From NCBI GenBank assembly GCA_020625635.1, contig JAHLBL010000026.1, forward strand, positions 1 through 12,668: 12,668 nucleotides of DNA, written 5' to 3'. Positions 7,506-12,668 of the stretch are shown piece by piece. Within the stretch, counting starts at the first letter, position 1. Each line of letters begins with the position of its first letter. The notes beneath the pieces are model-generated. The model was not told the origin of the DNA, searched no databases, and worked only from the letters and a program-made list of their open reading frames with translations. This stretch comes from a bacterium (GTDB lineage Bacteria > Bacillota > Clostridia > Oscillospirales > Acutalibacteraceae). The position numbers and the translations under genes were made by a program.

Positions 7506-8042
7506 TTGCGAAGAAAATTGTTTTTTGTCGTGGAATTTATCGGAGTTTTCGCGGTATTGTTTATCGCGTCGGGTATGCGCGGGGTGTATGAGGCGGCTGA
7601 CGGAAACGTGCTGGGCGTGCTTTTCGGCTCGGCAAACGGGAGCGCGTGGGAGCGCTCAAAGTTGGTATCGCTCGCGTACATAGCGTTCGGAGCGCTCGAG
7701 CTCATTCTGCTGAAGCCACCCGTCACAAAATTTGTGTTCGCGAAGGCTGTAGGGATTTACGCGCTTACGGCTACGCTGCCGGCGCTGTATCTGCTCAGCG
7801 GAGTGTCGGGTTTCTGCCGATGGCTCGAGCTTATCGCCACCGTCGTCGGCTTTTCCGTTTCTGCGGTAGTTGCTGTCCGCGTAAAAAATACCGACTCGCT
7901 TTTGCTGCCGTCCGCGCTCGCTCTGCTCTTTATGGTGATCATCCTGTTCTGCCTGACGGTCGCGCCGCTTCACAACGCGGTTTTCGCCGACCCGTTTACG
8001 GGACTTTACGGCGTTATTCCGACGCGTATGGTCGTGGCATAA
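7506..8042 (+). CDS. Small polytopic membrane protein resembling DUF6512
   Basis: A 178-residue hydrophobic protein with about five membrane segments: roughly residues 5-22, 55-70, 78-98, 106-126 and 134-156. It carries N44-G-S-A-W48-E49-R-S-K52 between the first two helices, which resembles the N-E-x-x-W-E-H-x-K signature I associate with DUF6512 membrane proteins of Firmicutes, with the first Glu and the His replaced. No enzymatic role is known to me. The start is taken as TTG at 7506, with a weak GAGTGAAG (about 7493-7500) just upstream; GTG at 7527 is an alternative with no ribosome-binding site. It stands alone between the inverted-repeat spacer and the rlmB promoter. The coding status is well supported by codon pattern and hydrophobic periodicity; the family name is tentative. 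Confidence 0.7.
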   Translation: MRRKLFFVVEFIGVFAVLFIASGMRGVYEAADGNVLGVLFGSANGSAWERSKLVSLAYIAFGALELILLKPPVTKFVFAKAVGIYALTATLPALYLLSGVSGFCRWLELIATVVGFSVSAVVAVRVKNTDSLLLPSALALLFMVIILFCLTVAPLHNAVFADPFTGLYGVIPTRMVVA

Positions 8043-8070
8043 AAACTCTCGGCTTTTTTCTTTAAATCAA

Positions 8071-8098
8071 TTATCATTCGTTACAAATTTGTTATACT
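8071..8098 (+). promoter_or_regulatory. Promoter of the rlmB operon
   Basis: -35 TTATCA (8071-8076), 16-base spacer, -10 TATACT (8093-8098) preceded by TG in extended -10 position. It lies about 90 bases before the rlmB start and is the only clear promoter ahead of the three-gene operon. Confidence 0.6.
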
Positions 8099-8127
8099 AT
8101 GTTCTATCATGGAAAGGTATGTAATTA

Positions 8128-8164
8128 AGGCAAGACGTGTACATTGGATTGCACGGTATTGCCT
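8128..8164 (+). other. Predicted hairpin in the rlmB 5' UTR
   Basis: AGGCAA (8128-8133) pairs with TTGCCT (8159-8164) and CGTG (8136-8139) with CACG (8152-8155), separated by a small internal loop. No U-tract follows. The Shine-Dalgarno begins 7 bases later, so the fold could affect translation or mRNA stability. Confidence 0.45.
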
Positions 8165-8185
8165 AAAGAATAAGGAAGTAACGGT

Positions 8186-8938
8186 ATGGCTCAGGAAACA
8201 TCAAAACCGAAGGACGACATTATTGTAGGCAGAAACCCCGTCAGCGAGGCGCTGCGTTCCTCGCGTTCGATCGACAGGATCCTTGTAGCGAAGGGCGCGG
8301 GCAGCGGCGCTGTGGTAGGGATTCTTGCCAGAGCAAAGAAAAAGGGCATACTCATAAAAGAGGTTGACCAAAGAAAGCTCGACTATCTCTGCGGAGGCGC
8401 GAATCATCAGGGAATCGCCGCGTTCGCGTCGGTCAAGGAGTACGCCTCGGTCGACGATATTTTCACGCTCGCCGAGGAGAGAGGGGAAAGCCCCTTTGTC
8501 GTTGTGCTCGACGAAATCGAGGATCCGCACAACCTCGGCGCTATCATCAGAACTGCCGAGTGCGCGGGAGCTCACGGCGTGATTATCCCCAAGCGCAGAA
8601 GCGCGTCTCTCAGCTTTGCGGTAGGCAAGGCGTCCGCGGGCGCGGTCGAGTACGTTCCCGTAGCCAGAGTTACGAATATCGCGACCACGCTCGAGGAGCT
8701 CAAAAAGCGCGGGCTGTGGGTTTACGGAGCGGATATGAACGGCACCGACTTTAACGACTGCGAGTTCGGCGGAGGCGTCGCGCTTGTGATCGGAAACGAG
8801 GGCAAGGGACTCGGAAGGCTCGTGCGCGAGAAGTGCGACGAGATCGTTTCGCTCCCGATGAAGGGCAAAATCAACTCGCTCAACGCGTCCGTAGCCGCGG
8901 GCGTGCTTATGTACGCGGTGGCGTCAAAAAGAGGTTAA
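8186..8938 (+). CDS. rlmB: 23S rRNA (guanosine-2'-O-)-methyltransferase RlmB / TrmH-family
   Basis: A 250-residue SPOUT-class methyltransferase, predicted to use S-adenosylmethionine to methylate a ribose 2'-OH in 23S rRNA (G2251 in E. coli numbering for RlmB). The N-terminal substrate-binding domain starts with the typical 'IVGRNPVSEAL' (about residues 12-22). The C-terminal knotted domain has motif 1 from N116 (NLGAIIRTAECAGAHG), motif 2 L200-V-I-G-N-E-G-K-G-L, and motif 3 L223-P-M-K-G-K-I-N-S-L-N-A-S; Arg122 and Asn233 match conserved catalytic or cofactor-site residues. The ATG is supported by AAGGAAG (8172-8178) 7 bases upstream. The length is normal for the family. It is the first gene of an apparent operon; the next start is 23 bases after its stop. 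A related SpoU/TrmH enzyme with another rRNA target cannot be excluded. Confidence 0.92.
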   Translation: MAQETSKPKDDIIVGRNPVSEALRSSRSIDRILVAKGAGSGAVVGILARAKKKGILIKEVDQRKLDYLCGGANHQGIAAFASVKEYASVDDIFTLAEERGESPFVVVLDEIEDPHNLGAIIRTAECAGAHGVIIPKRRSASLSFAVGKASAGAVEYVPVARVTNIATTLEELKKRGLWVYGADMNGTDFNDCEFGGGVALVIGNEGKGLGRLVREKCDEIVSLPMKGKINSLNASVAAGVLMYAVASKRG

Positions 8939-8961
8939 TCAGCAGATAAAGGAATGAGTTT

Positions 8962-11523
8962 ATGAGAAATAAAAAGCTTAACGAGGATTCCGCAAAAATT
9001 GATATAAACGGCGAAGCTCCCGCCGAGGAACAGGAGCAGAAGGAGTTCAGGATTGAACAGATCCTGGCTGAGACGCGCTATATCTCCGAGCAGGACGCTA
9101 TGAGAAAGGCTGCCGCCAAGTACCGCGCGCGTCCCGAGATGGACGAGATCTTCTCCAACGCGAGCAAGGAGGTCCGTCTCACCAACAACAATCCGCTCGA
9201 GCTTGACAAGCCCGACGACAACTCCATCCGGGGCGAGAAAAACGCCACTACGATGCAGGCGCAGATGATGATGGATTCCGACGAGGACAGGGTAATAAAC
9301 CTGACTCCCGAGATCCCCGAGGGAGCGCGTGTTGCCGAGGACGTTATCGAGGACAGCCCCGAGCTTGCTGAGGTGAATCCCGAAATAGGCTCTATGTTCG
9401 ATATGGACGACGAGTCGATGAAGGCGCTTAAAGATAAGTCGGGCTACTCGGGCAACTACGAGAAGAAGTTCGGTATCAGAAAACCGTCTCCCGACGCCAA
9501 GACCGTCGAGTCCAAGGTCCCCGTCTATAAGCAGGACGAGGACGTTGAGATGGTTCACGTAAAGGCGGGACGATTCTCCGCCGTTGTCCGCGGCGAATAC
9601 GAGCAGTATATCCGCTCGCGCAACCCGTCGATCTCACAGGTGATCAAGAATGAAATAAACAAGGTCGAGACAATCCCCGCCAAGGACGACAAGCGCTCGG
9701 GCAAGGAAAAGGTGCTGTCTGCGGTTGTCGGCTTCTTTTCCGCGGACAACTCGGACGATTCCGATGTGCCGCCCGATCAGGTCGTAACTGTTGAGGACTA
9801 CAACGGCGAGGAGGACGCAAAGAGCATCCTCTACGAGCTGAATCTCAACATCCGCAAACTCTTCGTCCGCAGTGTGGTTATGTCTATAATCGCTGCGGTG
9901 CAGCTTATTATCACGCTGCTCGTCGGCTTTTTCCCCGACGCTATCCGGTCGGGAATCGCTCACGCGCCCGTTATTTATACCGTGTTCAACCTTCTGTTCA
10001 CGGGTTCGGTAATATTTGTCAACAGGATAACCGTCTACTCGGGACTTACGCCGCTCGCGCGGCTGCGCGGCAATTCCGATACCGCGCTGGCGATCGCCTC
10101 GATAGGCGCGGCGCTCCAGGCGCTCGTGTCGCTGTTCAGGCTCGGCAATATGAACGGCTTTGAAATAAGCTTCTACAGCATTATCGTGACGCTCGGTTTC
10201 TTGTGCAACTGTATTGGCAAGCTTATGATGGTGCTCAGAGTAAAGGACAACTTCAAGTTCATTTCCTCCGAGACGCCTACCCACGCCGTAAAGATCTACA
10301 CCAACGAGGAAATCGCGGGCAAGATGCTCAGCGGAACGGCGGGCGAGAGACCGATCATCGCATACAATCACCGCACAAAATTCCTCTCCAACTTCCTGAA
10401 AATCTCCTACGCTCCCGACCCGAGCGAGGATTTAGCGGGAAAAATCGCCCCGATCACCACGATCTGTTCCGTTGTTGTGGCTGTGATCTATGGCGTTATG
10501 AATTCGACATTTACGGGAGCGGTTGACGCCCTGTCCGTTATGACGGCTGTCAGCGTGCCGATGTGCACGCTCCTTGCGGTCAATCTGCCTATCCGTATTC
10601 TCTGTAAAAAGCTCACGTCTCAGGGCGCAGTGGTGGCGGGCTATCCGTCCGTTAAGCAGTTCTGCGACACAAACGCGGTAATGATTGACGCGGTTGACCT
10701 CTATCCCGAGGGCACCGTCCGTCTTGACGGAATCAAAACCTTTGCCAACCACCGCACCGACGAAAGCGTTCTCGCGGCAGCGGCTATCCTGCGCGAGGCC
10801 GAGAGCCCGATGGCTACGATCTTCAACCGCCGTATTCTCAGCAAGGAGGCTAACGCTCTGCCCGAGGTCGAGTCCGTGCTCTACGAGGACACGATGGGAC
10901 TTGTCGGCTACGTCGGCGGCGAGAGAGTTCTCGTCGGCAACCGCACGCTTATGCATAAGTACAACATCGAAACTCCCTCCGAGGATTACGAGGAGAAGTA
11001 CCATATCGAGGGCAGACGCATTACATATCTTGCTCAAGGCGGCGAGCTTATCTCTATGTTCGTAACGACCTATTCGCCCGACAAGGAGACGATAGAAGCG
11101 CTGCGCAGAGGAGAGGCGGCAGGTCTCAGCTATCTTATCCGCACGACCGACTGCAACATCACGGGCGAGCGTGTGGCGGAGGACTTCGGACTTTTCTTCA
11201 GAACGGTAAAAATCCTGCCTACAGGTCTCGGCAACGTCTGCAAGGAGGCGCAGTCCCAGAAAGAGGACAGGTCGCGCGCCTACCTCGGAACGAGAGGAAA
11301 GATTTCCTCGATGGTACGCGGCGTAGCGGGCTGTGTGCGTATCAAGAGCAATATCTCGCTCGCTATCGTAATTCAGCTTATCGCGCTCGTGCTCGGACTT
11401 CTGCTCGTCGCTACGCTCTGTCTGTACGCGACGGCGTCCGTATTCGGCACGCTCCAGATTTTAGCATATATGCTGTTCTGGGCTCTCGCGGCTATGATAT
11501 CGCCGCTGATACAAAGACCGTAA
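8962..11523 (+). CDS. Degenerate P-type (P1B-like) ATPase membrane protein, probably catalytically inactive
   Basis: An 853-residue protein with a long acidic, probably disordered cytoplasmic N-terminus (about 1-297) and eight predicted membrane helices: about 300-325, 335-357, 375-394, 399-425, 498-513, 523-548, 802-826 and 831-851. The 4+2+2 arrangement, with soluble segments of about 75 residues after TM4 and about 250 after TM6, is that of P1B-type metal ATPases. Family echoes remain: V532-P-M-C535 at the CPC position of TM6, then 'LTSQGAVVAGYPSVKQFCD', VLVGN(R)TLM (656-664) as in the nucleotide-binding domain, T729-D-C-N-I-T-G735 near the TGDN position, and a C-terminal 'RGKISSMVRG...KSN'. 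The catalytic DKTGT is replaced by I575-D-A-V-D-L-Y-P-E-G584, and neither TGES nor GDGxNDxP is present. Transport by phosphoenzyme therefore seems impossible; a scaffold, sensor or regulator is possible. AAAGGA (8948-8953) precedes the ATG by 8 bases. The frame is intact, so it is not a pseudogene. The family assignment is by eye. Confidence 0.8.
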   Translation: MRNKKLNEDSAKIDINGEAPAEEQEQKEFRIEQILAETRYISEQDAMRKAAAKYRARPEMDEIFSNASKEVRLTNNNPLELDKPDDNSIRGEKNATTMQAQMMMDSDEDRVINLTPEIPEGARVAEDVIEDSPELAEVNPEIGSMFDMDDESMKALKDKSGYSGNYEKKFGIRKPSPDAKTVESKVPVYKQDEDVEMVHVKAGRFSAVVRGEYEQYIRSRNPSISQVIKNEINKVETIPAKDDKRSGKEKVLSAVVGFFSADNSDDSDVPPDQVVTVEDYNGEEDAKSILYELNLNIRKLFVRSVVMSIIAAVQLIITLLVGFFPDAIRSGIAHAPVIYTVFNLLFTGSVIFVNRITVYSGLTPLARLRGNSDTALAIASIGAALQALVSLFRLGNMNGFEISFYSIIVTLGFLCNCIGKLMMVLRVKDNFKFISSETPTHAVKIYTNEEIAGKMLSGTAGERPIIAYNHRTKFLSNFLKISYAPDPSEDLAGKIAPITTICSVVVAVIYGVMNSTFTGAVDALSVMTAVSVPMCTLLAVNLPIRILCKKLTSQGAVVAGYPSVKQFCDTNAVMIDAVDLYPEGTVRLDGIKTFANHRTDESVLAAAAILREAESPMATIFNRRILSKEANALPEVESVLYEDTMGLVGYVGGERVLVGNRTLMHKYNIETPSEDYEEKYHIEGRRITYLAQGGELISMFVTTYSPDKETIEALRRGEAAGLSYLIRTTDCNITGERVAEDFGLFFRTVKILPTGLGNVCKEAQSQKEDRSRAYLGTRGKISSMVRGVAGCVRIKSNISLAIVIQLIALVLGLLLVATLCLYATASVFGTLQILAYMLFWALAAMISPLIQRP

Positions 11524-11547
11524 ATCAACTGTATAACGGAGGAGAAT

Positions 11548-12192
11548 ATGTTAATAGCACCGTCACTTTTATCCTGCGACTTTTCGCAGTTCGGAAATGA
11601 AATAAAGAGAATGGACGACGCGGGCGCCGACTATATGCACCTCGACGTGATGGACGGACACTTTGTGCCGAACATCACCTTCGGAGCCCCCGTTATGAAG
11701 TATGTCAGAAGGTTTACCGAAAAGCCCTTTGACGTCCACCTGATGATAAGCGAGCCGCTGAAATATATTGACGATTTCTGCGACGCGGGCGCCGATATAA
11801 TCACCTTTCACGTTGAGGCGGACAGCGATATCACCGAGACTATCGCGAAAATAAAGTCGCGCGGCGTAAAGGCGGGACTTGTCGTGAAGCCGAAAACGGA
11901 AGTCGAGACTGTTTTCCCGTACCTTGATCAACTCGATATGGTGCTTATTATGACTGTTGAGCCGGGGTTCGGAGGTCAGAGCTTTATGGCGGATATGCTG
12001 CCCAAGGTCGAAAAGCTCCGCTCGGAGATCAACAGCCGCGGTCTGTCCGTGCTGATTGAGGCTGACGGCGGAATCGGCTCTCAGAATATCGCGCTCTGCG
12101 CGAAAGCGGGCGTGGACGTTGCCGTTGCGGGCACAGCCGTTTTTAAGGCGGACGACCCCGCTAAGGCAATTGAGGAACTCAAATCAGTCTGA
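11548..12192 (+). CDS. rpe: Ribulose-phosphate 3-epimerase
   Basis: A 214-residue TIM-barrel enzyme interconverting D-ribulose 5-phosphate and D-xylulose 5-phosphate in the cytoplasmic pentose phosphate pathway. Full-length motifs: APSLLSCDF (4-12), HLDVMDGHFVPNITFG (31-46), DVHLM (62-66), MTVEPGFGGQ, EADGGI and VAGTAVF. The metal ligands expected for the family are all present (His31, Asp33, His64, Asp173), with Asp33 and Asp173 also the acid/base pair. EADGGI differs from the common EVDGGI, a mild change. GGAGGAG (11538-11544) lies just before the ATG. It is the last gene of the operon, 24 bases after the pseudo-ATPase gene, and is followed by a hairpin and then an intrinsic terminator. Confidence 0.97.
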   Translation: MLIAPSLLSCDFSQFGNEIKRMDDAGADYMHLDVMDGHFVPNITFGAPVMKYVRRFTEKPFDVHLMISEPLKYIDDFCDAGADIITFHVEADSDITETIAKIKSRGVKAGLVVKPKTEVETVFPYLDQLDMVLIMTVEPGFGGQSFMADMLPKVEKLRSEINSRGLSVLIEADGGIGSQNIALCAKAGVDVAVAGTAVFKADDPAKAIEELKSV

Positions 12193-12224
12193 GAAAGCAA
12201 GTGTTTTCCGATTTCTTCAGACTG
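12185..12224 (+). other. Hairpin spanning the rpe stop codon
   Basis: CAGTCTGA (12185-12192, its last three bases are the stop codon) is perfectly complementary to TCAGACTG (12217-12224), and GAAA/TTTC extends the stem past a one-base bulge. No U-tract follows, so it is more likely an mRNA 3'-end stabiliser or chance than a terminator. Confidence 0.4.
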
Positions 12225-12297
12225 AATTCTTCGTCATAATATACAAAAAGTCCATATAAAATTCTTATATATTCTACATACAAATTTTACTGTTTTT

Positions 12298-12328
12298 GCC
12301 CTGATTTTCTTGCAATCAGGGCTTTTTT
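12298..12328 (+). terminator. Intrinsic terminator of the rlmB-rpe operon
   Basis: GCCCTGATT (12298-12306) and AATCAGGGC (12314-12322) form a perfect 9-bp stem with a 7-base loop, followed by six T (12323-12328). It is the only terminator found after rlmB, which supports a three-gene operon. Confidence 0.92.
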
Positions 12329-12338
12329 ATAGTATAAT
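12310..12338 (+). promoter_or_regulatory. Strong promoter for the downstream leader, overlapping the rpe terminator
   Basis: -35 TTGCAA (12310-12315), a 17-base spacer and a consensus -10 TATAAT (12333-12338). The -35 and half of the spacer lie inside the terminator loop and 3' arm. The expected transcription start is near 12345. Confidence 0.8.
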
Positions 12339-12344
12339 AACGGA

Positions 12345-12657
12345 GCACGATTGCAGATATAGGGGTATTCTGCGCCTTTTCGCAATCGGCAGACTGCAAA
12401 ATGATATGCGTTGAAGCGGGAGGTTGCGGCTTATAAGCCGGTTTTTCCGTGGAGTATGTCCGATTTTAAACCGGGCGAAAGTTATAGTATTTAAGCTGAG
12501 GGCTAAGGGTTGCTGTGCCTGAATGGCTTGAATTTTGTCTTGAACCACCCGGTTAACTGAAAAAGTTAATCGGTTTTAAAAATACTCGGGGACGAAACAC
12601 CCGGGTTCGTGGAAAGGTTCGGGAACGCCCGCCAAATTTTTTAAGGAGGCGACGATA
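12345..12657 (+). promoter_or_regulatory. Long structured 5' leader, candidate cis-regulatory RNA
   Basis: About 310 bases with no credible gene separate the promoter from the next start codon. Predicted helices: CGATTGC (12348-12354)/GCAATCG (12382-12388), which competes with GCAGA (12353-12357)/TCTGC (12369-12373); a palindrome CGGCTTATAAGCCG (12427-12440) followed by a T-run; CCGGTTAACT (12549-12558)/AGTTAATCGG (12564-12573) followed by TTTT, a possible attenuator; and alternative pairings of the CUCGGG, ACGAA and CCCGGGUUCGU segments (about 12585-12610). Mutually exclusive helices and an internal terminator-like stem fit an autoregulatory or ligand-sensing leader. I tentatively connect it with ribosomal S10-operon leaders of Clostridia because of the following gene start. 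Confidence 0.55.
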
Positions 12658-12668
12658 ATGGCAGTCAA
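12658..12668 (+). CDS. Start of a gene cut by the window edge (M-A-V..., possibly ribosomal protein S10)
   Basis: ATG-GCA-GTC-AA follows a textbook AAGGAGG (12643-12649) at 8 bases. Only three complete codons are visible. M-A-V-(K/N) with a long structured leader and a strong dedicated promoter would fit rpsJ, the first gene of the large S10 ribosomal protein operon, but this is an inference from very little sequence. Confidence 0.5.

Noticed and set aside
7105..7683. A 192-codon plus-strand open frame across the AT-rich spacer
   Set aside because: It has no Shine-Dalgarno, its composition is erratic, and it overlaps the clearly coding membrane-protein frame from 7506.
8109..8225. A short open frame beginning ATG-GAA-AGG in the rlmB leader
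   Set aside because: No ribosome-binding site precedes it and it overlaps the rlmB start in another frame; the region is better explained as a hairpin leader.
12427..12446. Palindrome plus T-run in the leader as a full terminator
   Set aside because: The usable stem is only about 4-5 bp and lies about 80 bases into the transcript; it is kept only as part of the structured leader.

Overview
The window looks like a chromosome segment of a Gram-positive gut or rumen Clostridia member, most likely a Ruminococcus-like Oscillospiraceae. This rests on a fibro-slime surface protein anchored by sortase, purine-rich Shine-Dalgarno sites with some TTG starts, sigma-A type promoters (two with extended TGTTATACT -10 elements), and the protein families present. 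Taxonomy is inferred from gene content only.

Left edge (1-1590) is accessory and visibly AT-rich. It holds the N-terminus of an IS30-type transposase on the minus strand and, running the other way, an unrecognised coiled-coil protein with a HicA-like C-terminal module. That gene has no convincing start and may have lost its 5' end to the insertion element. It ends in an intrinsic terminator.

Surface module (1591-6340): a TTG-started 1201-residue secreted protein has a fibro-slime domain, a pilin-like domain, about 100 residues of Thr-Glu repeat, SpaA/Cna-B type domains and a non-canonical sorting signal (VVETG). A sortase gene follows, separated by a strong hairpin terminator whose U-tract runs into the sortase ribosome-binding site. 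The pair reads as substrate plus dedicated sortase, with expression tapered by the terminator.

Middle (6341-8042): a PAP2 lipid phosphatase with all three catalytic motifs, a gene-free AT-rich stretch containing a large imperfect inverted repeat, and a small membrane protein resembling DUF6512.

Housekeeping operon (8071-12328): rlmB, an 853-residue membrane protein and rpe are spaced 23-24 bases apart behind one promoter and end at a clean terminator. The middle gene has the whole architecture of a P1B-type ATPase (4 TM, actuator-like segment, 2 TM, P/N-like region, 2 TM) but lacks DKTGT, CPC, TGES and GDGxNDxP. It appears to be a catalytically dead P-type ATPase with a long acidic N-terminal extension, and is the most unusual gene here.

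Right edge (12310-12668): a strong promoter overlaps the rpe terminator and drives a structured leader of about 310 bases into a gene whose first codons (M-A-V) are the last bases of the window. Ribosomal protein S10 is a tentative guess for that gene.
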